Assembly: GCA_964035545.1 (NCBI GenBank)
Contig: OZ037768.1
Coordinates: forward strand, 4,517,241 to 4,581,240
Direction of reading: 5' to 3'
Length of the DNA: 64,000 nucleotides
Source: Bugula neritina
Taxonomy: Eukaryota > Bryozoa > Gymnolaemata > Cheilostomatida > Bugulidae
A program made the translations under genes and the position numbers. Shown here piece after piece: positions 1 through 13,500 of this stretch (its first letter is position 1; each line of letters opens with the position of its first letter). Under the pieces are notes generated by a model. The model did not search any database and was not told the origin of the DNA. It saw only the letters and a program-made list of their open reading frames with translations.

Positions 1-2401
1 ATGTTCATCATGATGATTGTTAAAAAATCCAAACTTGTACTTGTAAATTAATTTTAGTGAGAGTGAGGTAGTTTAACTTTAACCTCCTCATTATGAACAA
101 TAATTCAATAACACTACGAATTTATTAACACTAAAATTAGTATTACAATATTTGTAATTGATTTGTTTCAAGTCTTAGTATTACTTAAAGTTTAACTTTT
201 AAAGTTCCTTCAACTGTAAATATTATTAATTAATTACTATTTTCATCATGATGATAATAATATTAACTAAAAATTATATTATTAATATTATTATCAAACA
301 CAATGATAGTGAATCAATGACTAGGATATTGAGTTTGACTATAAAACTGACTCTGAGTACCACTATTACCATCAGTACTAGTAATAGTGCTAGTATTACT
401 ATTACAGTAATATTATTACTATTAGTATTACTATTAGTATTGCTATTAGTAGGAATTACATTTACTCATTTTGATTTAGTTTTACTATCAATTGTTTTAC
501 ATAAATCATCATATTAGGTAGGTTTTTATACTGCACAACTTGAAATTACAATTAAAAAATGGTGTAAAATAGCTAACTGTTTATTTAATTAAAGTTGGTG
601 TTTTTTTTAAGTTCATTACATCTATTATAGTAAAAACACAGTTATTCATGATCAAAACATATCTAAACCGATGATTGTTTTGGAAATATTATGTTTTGGC
701 ATTAGTGACGATGATTTGATAGGTTACTGCAATAATTCAAATTATATTACCTATCAGAATCTTTTGGACTAGATCTAGTGCGAGAACGATGAAAATTGTT
801 ATCGCTACAATTTAATGATACCAACACAAAATAATACATTCAAACGGATTAAAATCAGCGCGTTGCCCTAGATATCCTTGCACATTACTTTTTGAAAGAT
901 AGAAAGTAAATCAGTCTCACTGAACAGTGGTTGGTGATGGGATCAGTGATGCTCACAATGAATATGATGGTCCTTTTTCACTTTTCATTTTAATTATTGA
1001 TTATTAATAAATGCTTGTACTTGTAGTAATATAGTTTAGTTTTTTTAAGTTGCAGCTCATTCCACCTCACTGTATTAACTTTAAATTGCTTTAAAGTTAA
1101 AACTTGAAGTTGAAGTTTGATACACTTACAGATTTGATCATCATCATGATCATGATGCACCATTAATTTTCAAATTAAGGCTAAAAGAGTAAAACTAAGA
1201 GTAACTGTAAGTGATATATTGATAACATTCTGATCATTATGACTAACAGATAATATCACTATGTAATATGACCCGATGACGATAGTCATAGTATAAGTAT
1301 AACTATAAGTATAACTAGTATAAGTATAACTACTACTAGTACTAGAGACAGAGTATTGCTATTAGTATTAGTAATACTGATTAGGATTAGTATTCTAATA
1401 GTATTAGTATTACCACTACTACTGCTAATAGTAATAGCAATAACTAATATTATTACTATTATAATTATCTAATAATAATACTACTACTTTACTACTATTA
1501 CTGTGTTAGTATTACTATTACTATTAGTGTTACTATAGCCATAAGTATTAATAATTAACTTATTATGTATGATGTTTCTTTAAAAGTATTTGTTAATAAC
1601 ATTAAGTATAAGCCTAAAAATGTTATTTATTTTTAAATTTATTGCACTTGCAGCTCTAGCTTTTTTAAATTTTTTTTTGTTCTTGACTAGTGACTTGTAA
1701 GCATTTTGGATCCTAATGATCAATCATTTAATGATAATCAATCATAGTAATATTAATTCTAGCTTATAGTTGTGGCTGGTGGATTCTAAAACCTGTTAGT
1801 ACATCTTCATAAGTTTCAGCAGTTATTCAATTACTTGTTAATACTTTCTGATAATTTTTATTTTTTTTATTTTACCTTTTTTATTTTGTGCTGTTTCAAA
1901 TGAGACAATACATGTAAATATATTATTTACTTTTTGTTGTCGTAAAATCACATATTAGATAAATTTGAGGCTAGCGCTGTAGTTCAGTTTGAGAATTTAC
2001 TCTATTGTTTAATATAGAGGTTATACTATAAATTAAATTAACAGCTGTTATTTTAACTATTGAAATTTGTGTGATACATAGTTTTGGATATTTTCTTTCC
2101 AGATATTTAATTCTATATTTAGAAGCCTGCGGCAGCTTTCATTGTAAACAGGTTTTGTTAATTGCCAGTTTTCGCTTGTTTTCTTGTTGCAACAACTATA
2201 CAATTTGTTCTTACTTCAGTTTAGCATTACAATTGCACATTGTAATACATATATAATCATTTGTAAGTGTAGCTGCAATTAATTTACTATAAAAGTTATT
2301 ATTTCAGGGTTGTATTGCTTATGAAAAAAGTTGAAGACAAAGAATTAGATTGTTCAAACTAAGAGTGTAATTGGCTGTGAGATTTCTTCGCAACAGCTTG
2401 C
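1..2401. other. AT-rich intergenic region with degenerate trinucleotide arrays
   Basis: No gene is supported here. About 350-480 and 1290-1545 are degenerate arrays of TAGTAT/TACTAT-type units; the same sequence type returns at 49350-49860 and 50640-51070. Short palindromic ATCATCATGATCATGATG-like stretches lie near 240 and 1140. The only longer open frame (248-517) is low-complexity translation of the array. No convincing promoter for the downstream metaxin gene could be picked out. Confidence 0.6.
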
Positions 2402-5400
2402 ATGTCCTTGCTGCAGAGTGTTATTGCTGGAATGGGTATGAAAATTACACTTGTTTGCAGAGTTTGGTCCAAGTTACTTTGGGGTCATTTGCTTGGCTCA
2501 GTGTAACTTTGACTCAGCTCTGCTGACGCATGCATTAATTAGATACAAGTTGTATAACTCTGAAACTCTCAAATCTTGTTGCTTTAGGTTTTGCTTTACC
2601 TGTACTGTAGATAGTAACTGGGCGGAGGACGCAACTCTGTATTTCCAAGATGAGTTGACAGAAATATCTCTGCCAGACTTTGCCAAGTCTCTCAGCTCAC
2701 GAACTCTTCTGCAAATGTACAAACTGAAGTATCGCACGGAGAGGCGCAGCAACGCCGAGTTCATGTCTCCCACTGGTACTGCACGTTTTCATTTTCTCTC
2801 ATAAGATTCTACTAATACACTAGTCCTAGTATTCTACAGTGGGTTGAGTTTAGTTCTATTGCAATGGTTTGAGTTGTGTTCATTTCTTGTTTCTTGTTTC
2901 TTACGAACATAAGTCACTATAAATTGAGTGTTATAATTTGTTGACTATTTGTTGATAGGAAAAGTTCCAGTCTTTAGACATAGCGGTGCTCTACTTACTG
3001 GATTTAATGATCTAGTTTCCTATGTTAATATTAAGGTATGACATCGTTACTATTATTATTATAAGAAAATATCTTTGTCTCATTTGCAGTTATTTTTAGA
3101 TTATATCTCAAGTACTGACTGTTTATTGAAAAAAAACCACTTCTTTTGCACTTTTTTTGTATTTTGAGTGAATATCTGTGGGTAGCGTTGGCTTCTAGCA
3201 TGTGATGGTGTTTACCATAATATTGTCTTATTGTGGAAAGATACTGCAATATGTTTTGTAGTTGTCTTCTCTTAATCATAGTTTTTTCAACTGTCACTTT
3301 CACAGGTTTAAGATGTAAATTAGTTGTCATGAAGCATATTGTGGTAGATTTTTGACATTGTGTTGATATTTTAATCATTTTGTTTGCGATAAAATCTTTT
3401 AAAAGATTAAATCTACTTTTCACCTCCTGAGTTAAAGAGTATTTATTACACTAGTTGAGTTTAGTAAGAGGATATTCTGCATGAAGAAAGAATAGTGAAT
3501 TTATTTTTAGACCAAAAGTCTTGATTCCCATTTGGATGATAAGGCTAGGTGTGAGATGAATGCATACATGGCAATGGTGGAAGGAGTGTTGAGCAATGCA
3601 GAGGTGTACATAGCCTGGAATGACTCCACAGTAGCCAATGAGGTTAGCATGATGTGTATTTGTGCACATGTAATACTCACACTAGATAGTGTAATGTTTT
3701 TAGCTACCTGTTTGCATATCGTAAAGGTGTATTCTATTGTTGAAAGTTTTAAATCCAACCTATATTTGAGTTTTATATGAAATTTTATAAAATCAATTTT
3801 ATAGTTTGTACTCTTGCCATGGCTGCAGTGAAATTGGCCGAGCATCAGAAATACTTTAATTTCTGAATAAAGTGAAGTACTCTAATATAATTACAGGGAG
3901 TTGTCGCCTTTCTTTTAAAGTACAGCAAACCTGTATTTAAAAGCAAGTTTTCAGAAATATTGTTTTATTTTCTAGCAGTTTGAATTTGTCTACCCTTTAT
4001 TTTCTTGAGTGGAATAATGGCATTCCAAGTGAGGACTCATGAATGGCTTTTTGTAGTGATTTTAAATTTGGACAACAATTTTTTGATTTCATATTTGAAT
4101 TTTTGACATCGTATTTGTAGTGTTGATCAGATATGAGCTAATATGTATTATGGATATTTCCTCCATATAATTATAATAAGTTAATTAATATTCGTCTAAA
4201 CTTTACCTTTGCAACTGATCATCTGGAATAGGACACTAATTGTAGCAGTCATAGTATACAAAGTAGCTTTTCTGTAACTTTTTCAGATGTCTGCTTTGAA
4301 TAGCCTGAGACCCTAAAATTAGTCAATAGTTCCACACTAATGTTGGTAGATCCAATGCTGTATTTCAACTCAATCAAATGGTTTAGTTGAATGTGAAGCT
4401 CCAAATAACCTCTACTCTGTTTACATGCACACGTAACCTCACTAACCTATCACAATGAGAAAGCCTTCACTGTTTTGCTATATACTCTCTGTTGCTAGGT
4501 GACAAAGCCCCGGTATGGTTCCACATATCCTTGGCCTCTATGCCAAATTATCCCATACTTTAAACAGAAAGAAATGATGAAGATTTTGAATGCTCAAGGA
4601 TGGTGCGATATTTCACAGAGCGAGGTTAGTTGCTTTTGGAGTTGTTTACTCTCAACTGAGCTGTTCCTAAAAACATGCCCTGTAGTTTCTATGGTATATT
4701 TTCCCAATCTAGACTAAGAAAATTTTACAAGTTGGGTTTACATCTTTTTTTTGTGCCATTCGAGCAGATTATATGGAGATGTTGACATAATTTATATATG
4801 GAAAATGAATTAAACAATGACTAGAATGTAAAGTTTACTTCATTGTTAATGTACACATACTGATCCAAAATTTCTATAATTAATAGTTGTTTTAGACTGC
4901 TAATTATTGTTGTGGCGGCATTGTCACACCATGTGTTTGTGCTGTAGCCTGCAGTGGCGCTTTGCTGTTCTTGGTTAGAAACCAAAGGCTAATTTCCCCA
5001 CACAGTGTGCATGCATGAGAAGGATTGTCCGTTAACTTAAAGCGATCATATTTAATCCGGATATAGTGTATGTAGAAAGCATATGACGCTCTCAAGTCCT
5101 AAAATATCAGTTCAATATATGTATGGGTGTACCATTTATATCATTGTACATCACGCACATACACAGGTCCTACTCTGGTCAGTACAAGGAACATATTTGT
5201 CAGGAAAAGATTAAGTTTGATGGATTTATGTTTAATCTTAATAGGATGCTGTGACATTGACTGTGCAATGGATTTAATTTTTTCAAAGTTTTAGGAGCTG
5301 TTGAAAACTTGTATGACTTTATATTATTCTTTTTCCTCATAAAATTATGAAATCTATAAATATTGGAATTTTTAAAATATCAGTCGCTTATTGATGTATC

Positions 5401-8157
5401 GTAATTACTTTCAATCTTTTGCAAGTATTTCCTGCTTTGAACAGCAGTTTTGTAGTTCTGAATATTAGAAAAAAATAATCAATTCAATTACTCAGAGAAA
5501 TCAAATGAATATAGTGCTACTGTTGTAATATCTAGCATGTTTGTATTTGAAAATTAATTTTATTTTCAAATGGTTAAAATAGGGTTTAGGATTCAAAACT
5601 AGAAATTGCAATTTTAAATGTGATTCTATAGTTTCTGTAAGAAGAAAATTCGACTATTTCTAATTTATACACGGATGTTATTACTTTTAAACAAAAAGTG
5701 GCACTATAACTTTCAAAATTTAAAATTTTTATTGTTTCATTTACAAAGTTTCATTTTTCACTCTTTTCTTTCCAAAATTTGCAACTCTTTGCTACAGTGT
5801 GCTTTTTCACCATTTTTCTGATAGTGAATATGAGAAAGAAGGCATAATTTTTACTTTCAATAGTTTTGATGAACACTCTGTCTTATTTGTGCCAAAAACT
5901 GATTTTGTGTAGTTTTTCCATACTCTAATGCTTACCAGGGGAATCCTCTGTAAGTGTAATGTAAGTCAATTTGAGCATAGAATTGTTGCTTATGTACTGA
6001 ATATATTAGTTGTGTAAGCTTTTAAAATAGAATTTGGTTTTGCATTACTTGACTTTTATATTCAAACTCCCCTGTTCCATGCCTTTTATCTCAATACTGG
6101 GTATGGAGTGTTACCATGACATATCCCCTAACTAGTCTTAGACAGTACTCTTACTCAGGCTAAATACTGGCTGTATTTTTACCCACCAACTAATTCTGAT
6201 CTCAAAATTTGAATATTAAAGAAATCTGCATAAAATTTGCACTTTTTCATTTCTCTCCTGGTGTAATTATTTTCAAGCAGATACAACTGCGTCAATCAGT
6301 GTTGCGTATTGTTAAGAAGCGTTGCACAATAAAGATACCAGATTACCAAAGTGTGTATCTTTGTTGACAGTTATTGTGTTATTGAATGACAACATACCAC
6401 AAGTTGCTGGCATTAAAATAGAAATAGCATATATTACTGCTCTCACTGGCCAATACCTTGTCCTGTTTGGTGATTGCTAAGGCTGTTGACAAGTGGTAAC
6501 TTTGGGATAAACAGTTCGTGACTTATCTAAATTTTATCATTCATTTTTTTTTTTACATTTTCAGTCAATGGACTGTGAATTTGATTTGCTGCAATGTTTC
6601 AGTACTGCAATTAATTTTAGTACTCAAGTATGAATCGAATAATAAATTCACTTAGAATTTGAGCAGTATCATTATACCTCTACACTGTATCATTTAGAAG
6701 CTTAGCAAAACATATAAAACAATATTGTCCAGTATTAATGATATCATGCCAGTGAGTTATTATTTTACCTACTGTTCTTGCTATTGAGTTTTTGGGTTCT
6801 AATGCTATGTGGCTTTTTTTATAACTCTTAAAAACATTATACTTTCATGAATCTAGACTAACATCTCTTTAAATCAGTGCACTGCTGTAGATTATATCAC
6901 GTTTTATTCATAGTAAACTTTATGGGAAGCTTAGCACAAAGTAGCCCATGAATAGCCTATGAATCTCAGAGGCAAGTGGTGCATATGTTCTTCAAGCTTT
7001 TTAAACTGACTATTTAAGGTAAAGCTGTATATTTTAGGTGTGTGAAAGAGTGAGAAGATGCTGTCAAGCGCTGTCAGTTAAATTGGGAAACCAGCAGTTC
7101 TTCTTTGGTGATCAGTAAGTGCATTTCCTAAATATTTATCTAGTAAACATGCACATCTTAGTGCATGTTATTCCTACATGCAGTTGATAAAACTGTGAAA
7201 GAAGTTTTCTTTTTACAAAATCAGTCAATTTGAGAAGAACTACTAAGTTTACTAGTTTGTAATGATGATGGTGAATACAAAAATGTGTGTTAAATGGACT
7301 GTGCATGTTAAATAGGCTCTACATATTTGCATAAATAAAACTTTCATAAAAATATTTGTGTTGGCTAGTCTGATAATACCCTTCCCTAGCCAAGGAAGCC
7401 GTTGTGTAATACTAATAATATGAAGGAGTTATGATTCGCCTATTTCCTTTCGTATAGGTTTGAGTAGCTGTTTCGCGTCATAGAGATCCTGTTTAGTATG
7501 TAGGTCAATCAGCTATCAGTTTCACCTCTTGGGTATTTCTAGCTTTAGTACGTCTTTCAGCCTTACTTATGTAATGTTGATTCTGGTAGCAAGTCCATGA
7601 GGCATTGCAGCTTTAAGATTTGTTGCATTAACAATATTTATCCTGTTTGTTAGTGTATATAATTACTTGTATCTTATATAAAAAAAAACATTAAGATAAA
7701 AAAATTGAATTGAAATTAATTAAGAAACATAATGAATAATTAATTGTATATTATAGCTGATAAACAAGCATATATAATTAATTATAATGGATTGTATTAT
7801 GCATATTTATTTATTTCAATTCATATTTGAATTCAATTTATTTCTGCTGTTCCCCTCTCTTAGACGGTTACAATCTAGTATTTAGTTATTAACAACATGT
7901 GCGTACCACGTGACCATCTGCAAGGCTGCAGTAACTAGTAATAACATATTTTCTGCAGAGTAACTCCACTAGATGCTCTGGTATTTGGCCACTTGTTCGC
8001 TATTGTCACCACTGTACTTCCCAACAACCTGCTCTCCTCTGTCATACAAGACTTTGACAACTTGCAAGAGCTACTCAGGCGAATAAATGAGACATATTTC
8101 ACTGATGAGCAAGTTGTCTCCCCAAAGATGCACGCTAAGGCCAAAGAATCCAGATGA
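2402..8157 (+). CDS. MTX2: Metaxin-2, mitochondrial outer-membrane import/SAM-associated protein
   Basis: Seven coding exons join in frame: 2402-2435, 2611-2775, 2959-3035, 3511-3642, 4499-4624, 7038-7114 and 7959-8157. They give 269 aa, close to the usual length of about 263. The start is chosen because MSLLQS followed by WAEDATLY aligns with the conserved metaxin-2 N-terminus. Other family signatures are RRSNAEFMSPTGKVP, EMNAYMAMV, YGSTYPWPL, RRCCQALS and LDALVFGHLF, which together span the GST-N-like and GST-C-like metaxin domains. Metaxin-2 partners metaxin-1 on the cytosolic face of the mitochondrial outer membrane, in beta-barrel protein assembly and mitochondrial transport. No C-terminal membrane anchor is seen, as expected for metaxin-2. 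Intron 5 is the longest (2.4 kb). All introns are GT-AG. It is a housekeeping gene with no evident functional link to its neighbours. Confidence 0.95.
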
Positions 8158-10522
8158 TGTTATCGTGGCTCGTATGCACTTTTTTCTCATTTAGGTTTGC
8201 TTCAGTATTTTTATACCTGGCAATGAGTGGGCTATCATATTTTCTTGGGTTTCATCTTGTGCTATAGTATAGGAAGTGACACATGTAGGGAGAGATATAT
8301 ATGTCACATGTAGGGAGGGGTATATATGTCACATGTAGGGAAGGGTATATATATTCAAATAGAAATCTAGAGAAGGATTATCTTGAATTCTGTTTCCTTC
8401 TGCCTATTTTTGTTTTATGACTGCTGTGCTTTTGTGGTTTGGATAATCCATAATAGATTACTGCATTGCAAAATGTTATTACATGCTCTTTAACAGTTAA
8501 TGTATCCTCTATCTTATATGATATTGTATAATAATGTATATTACTGTATGGTAGTGCATATTATTATATGATAATGTATATTATTGTATTGTATATTATC
8601 ATTTGGTAGTATATATTACTACATAGTAATATATGTTATTGCATAATATTGCTTTTTGATTTTGCCTGTGGAATTTTGATAGTATATTTGTAATAGTTTT
8701 TACTGCTAGAAATAATTATTGTACATATCTTTGATAAAATATTTTGTAATCAAGTTTTAAGATCTGTAATATATTGTCAGCGGAGCAGGTAATATTGACA
8801 CTAATATTCTAGCTTCGAAAGCGGCTGTCTTCAGGGGAATTAGATATTGAAATCATTTCACTGCTTCCAAATGTAAAATAATATCTCAATAGAAATTCCC
8901 CAGACTTTGTGAGTTGCTGGCTGTGTATTTTTTGCCTGGTATTAATGCTGACTCTCATTCCCATGTAAGACTCAGTTTCCTTAATATTTGTTTGATTATG
9001 GTCTAATTATTCAACTAATATATTATAGCATTGTAAACATGGTATGCATGATTTGTGTCCAGTCTCAATAGTTTCCAAGAATGTAATGTAAATGATTTAC
9101 ACACAACACATGGTATTTTGGCAGGTCGTTGTTATAAGATTGTATGTCATCAGTTTCCTTGTACTGGCTGGTGGCTAGCAGTCAATTTTGGCTCAGCATG
9201 CAAAGGCTTGCACTTGTGCAGGGAGTGTTGTGCATAATTACCATTTCCTTCTACATGACAATAACCTGCTACTTATCTAGTCTTGGTAATACACAAAGCA
9301 AGGAATTAGGACTATGAGGAAGCATATCCTCCTTTCTATACTCGCTACTTCATGTAATGATTCTCACAGCCATGCAAAACAAAATAGTATAAACATATTT
9401 TACTGCTAGCTCACTTTGATGGATGATTCATGATAATTATTATATGGTTGATGAATAGACCATATTTTCCAGCATTCTGCGACATGCTGTGGTTTTAATA
9501 CATTAATTTTTACTTTTTTAGCATTTATAATTAATGAGCCAAGTGATAGAACAGGCTTTTTAGGTCATGCATGATTTTAAAGAAAACGACAATTTTTTTA
9601 AAAATATTACCGACAGAGTATAACATATTATTTTAGTTTCTACAAAATGTTAGGACCTTAATTGCTAACTTTTTTCTTTATGTTGTGGTAGCATGTAGTG
9701 GGAAGTCCTCTATATTTTAGATTTGTGATATTTATCTTTACTTGAGCACACTCATATATAGCATAATTGAAATAAAATTGATTTCTTCATAATTAGCTAA
9801 AAACAGTCCATTTTTAATTTAATAAGTACAATTTTATAATAAGAAAATTATTTCTTATAATTTTACAGACTTGATATATAAAAATGGGTTTCACCAACTT
9901 GCTAAAATATTATATTTCAAGTCTAAATAATGTTTTTTTTTGCATTCATGCAACGGTTCAAGTAACTGCCTTAAGAAAAGCTTACATTTGACAATTATAT
10001 TGAAAAATGACTACAGCATCTTAGTCATATTTCTTTGATTTAGATTTTAGGCGTTGAAGATTGCTCTGGTTTATGTTTCTTGACTAAACTTCCGAAGTGA
10101 AATGTTATCGCCCAACAAATAGTAGATCATTTAACATGGATGTTGAGAATAAAAGTTGTGTGCTAGATGTGTCATCTTATAGTAATTGCTAACAGTTGTT
10201 TTGTCTCATCCATGTTTAAGTACTTGTAATTAAATTAGGTATTTTTACCAGAAAGTGCTATAAATCTACATTAGCATAATAATAAAAGTAGTATGTGATG
10301 AAATTCATGTTTTTGTTTATGTGACATACGCCTTTGATATAATTAGAATACGGGTCATTCGACTCTGACATCATTCACCTTGGAAACCATCTAAATTTAT
10401 GGTTGCTAAGAAACAAACCTGTCAACCAAATCCGACTATGAAAGTGTTCTGATAATGACAGGATGTGACCTTAAACAGTTGATATTCGCTGCTATGTAGG
10501 CAGGTCTGATAGAGTCTTCGAA
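8158..10522. other. Intergenic region between MTX2 and A2M gene 1
   Basis: No gene is seen. It holds three copies of a unit of about 27 bp (TCACATGTAGGGAG plus an AT run, 8278-8352) and a degenerate TATTATATGATAATG repeat (8510-8645). The rest is unique AT-rich sequence. Confidence 0.6.
8278..8352. repeat. Short minisatellite, 3 copies of about 27 bp
   Basis: The core CACATGTAGGGA(G/A) followed by GGTATATATGT occurs three times in direct order downstream of the MTX2 stop codon. Confidence 0.8.
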
Positions 10523-10530
10523 TATAAAAT
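10523..10530 (+). promoter_or_regulatory. TATA-like box of A2M gene 1
   Basis: TATAAAAT lies about 60 bp upstream of the chosen ATG at 10584, a spacing that would put transcription start near 10553 with a very short 5' UTR. Gene 2 has a TATA box in a similar place. Positional inference only. Confidence 0.5.
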
Positions 10531-10583
10531 AAGGCTAGTCACAGCCATAAACCATTTACATTTTGATCTAAACAAGAGCAACT

Positions 10584-13500
10584 ATGATTTTATTAACAGC
10601 GTGTGCTGTTTTAGTTCTTGGAAGCCAGCTTACCTTTGCTAACAAGTAAGTACACAATACTACTACGCAATACTGCTACAATACATAATCATCGTATAAC
10701 TTCACTGTTATGCATATTTTAATAATTTATTTAACTCAATCAGTTAATAAGTTTGACAGCATAATAAAATTTGTGTTTTTAGTGAGCCGGGGTATCTAAT
10801 CACAGCTCCAAACAGATTTATTCCTGAAAGACCAGAGACAGTTTGCATTGATCTCTACAATGTGGCAGATCCAACTCAAGTCCATCTCATCATTTCCTCT
10901 GTGTGGATACCGAGATCCTGGAGGAACCTACCAGAAGGTGTTCGTAATGAGACTCTTGATCAGGCCATCACACAGATATCTCCGACAGGTTGGATACATT
11001 ACTGATACATACTAGTGGTAGACATCAAGTAGCTTAGTATTTTACTTGAGCTACAGAAAATTCTGTCCTCTTTATATTTGCTGTTGGGGGTTTTTATAGA
11101 GTTATAAAATGTGAAGCAGTTGTGTACTAATACCAGGAATTGAAGTTGATTTATTTGGGTTATGCATGTATGAAAGTAATTAATGACAGCAAGTGATGAC
11201 TTTTTTACAGTATGTTAAATATTTTACACCAAGAAGCTAGAATTAGACATTCATTTGAAATTAAATGTTTCAAATTTTAATTATCTGTAACCTCAATGTT
11301 TCATCAATCAACAAAATATCTATGAAATGTATACTCACTGTAAATACACCGAATTGTCTGTGTGACCCACACTTATATACTGTATGCACCCTGACCTATT
11401 TTGAACCATATAGTGTATACTTGTATGTCTCTAGATATATTGTACATAATTATATGATACGCTTACTGTGTTTACAGAAAAGTCTAAATGTGTGACACTT
11501 ACTGTACCCAAGTTTCCAACCACTGACAGACCAGATCACCTGCTAATAGATGCCAGGGGAGTGCCACTAGCCAACACCGACACTGGCTACAGGTTCCAGG
11601 ACTCCATGAAAGTAGCGGTCCTTGGCAGGTGGTATCAAACTGACATCACCTTCATCCAGACAGACAAACCTATATACAAACCTGGACAGCTAGGTAAATA
11701 TGGGTGCAATTGTTTTAAACTTCTAACTCTGATGGTGGGCACAAGGCATTTATAAAGTTGATTTCTAACAAAGTTGCTCACTTATTTTGATCACTGGGAA
11801 TGTTCTCAAAAATATTAAAGCTGTTGCTGAACAAATTTTCAACAGATTCTTTCGAAATTAAGTGCTCAAATACTGAGCTGAAATAGTTTTGCAGAATTTG
11901 ACAATTTGATACCAAAAAATACTTTGGGGTAACTAAAGTTTACATCTGATTAGACAATCTCCTTCTTAATAACTGTCACCAGAATCACTGAAATGTCAAA
12001 TTATCTGTTCTTTTTAACCCGCCATCAGCATATCGTTAGACTATTTTCCTCGTCCAAGATTTTTTCATTTTCAAAATCATTTTCCTATGTAAAATGCCGA
12101 TGCTATCGAGGATTGGCTGGCCATAATGCCTTATCTTTTCTTTTCAAGTTATTTTTAGTGCAAGTTTGAAATATCTTATTACAGCTTCTAAATTGTTGAT
12201 TGACAGAAAATCCAAAATGTTATTTTCTAAGATGAAATGTATCTGATTTGACATCTGATACCATCAGCTTGAATATCAATAGTTTAATAAACAAATCAAT
12301 AGTTCAATAAACAAACCATTATTTGTTTACAGTAAGAATTAGAATTCTCACGCTGGACAACCGTCTTCTTCCTTCAAACGATATGGTAGGTTTTTACGTA
12401 ATAAAACATTACATCTGCCATGCCTATGAAATGTTATCTTTATATTTAATATATTATAATTGAACACAACCTGTTATAAAGTGAAACTTAATACATTTTG
12501 GTATTGTTAGCACTTGATGTTATTATAACTTACTTAATGTACTTAAACTAAGCATCTATATTCTATACTCATAATGTGACTTACCTGGGATGTTTAAATT
12601 CAATTTTAAATTAGATTCAAACTTTATTTAATTTATGTTTTGCAGATCAGCAGTGTAACTATTGAAACTCCAGCTAAGATAAGAGTAGAGCAATGGAATA
12701 ATCTCACTTTAACTAAAGGTAGGTGTTCACTCATTTCTCTCACCTTTGACTGCCTTACCATAAGTGTTACACATGCTGCAAATATTGTTGAGATCTTGTG
12801 GTTGTTGAACACAGCTGTTACCACATTATCCCAACAGGTGTAAGCACTGTCTGTTAGTTGATAGACTGACTACTTGTTTATGGTATAAAGTGTTGGTAAA
12901 ATTGCGTGGCATTTTTATTTTGACTATCGTAAACACAAAATATATTTGTAATGTGGTTTGGTGTGCTGTTTCCCAGAAAGAAAACGTACAAACGTAGCAT
13001 CTAGTTCTCAGTCTATTTCTTATTTGTGTCATGTGTATCTCTTTACATGTTAAAAGTGCATCACACTCAAAGGTGTTAGAAACTAGCTAAAGTGGTACCA
13101 GTTTACTAAAATTGCCACGTAAAGCATATCATATACATACATATGGATATTCAAAGAGATTAATAATATATACATGTATTAGTGATAAATCACCTTTTTA
13201 TGGCTCATTTCAGGGTTGGCACTGAGTGTATTATAAACTTGACTAACCATCTTGTATTTGGGTCATTGAATTCTTAATATGCTGGCAATGGTCAATGTTT
13301 TGGCCATAAAAAGAAAATGATATGGAAACAGTATACAATAAAAAACACATCAGCATATTCTGAAACCTTCAACTATATTTATTTTTACATAGAATACTTT
13401 ATTTCTTTCATGTAGGTATGGCACAGTTAGAATTCCAGCTTCACGATGAACCAGAAATGGGAAATTACCAAATAAAAATGAGAAGAAATGACAAAGATGT

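Noticed and set aside
248..517. 89-aa Ile/Thr/Leu-rich open frame
   Set aside because: It is translation of a TACTATTAG-type low-complexity array.
3031..3423. 130-aa open frame on the minus strand inside MTX2 intron 3
   Set aside because: No recognisable domain, no splice partners, and it lies antisense in an intron. It could be an old transposon fragment, but nothing supports a gene.
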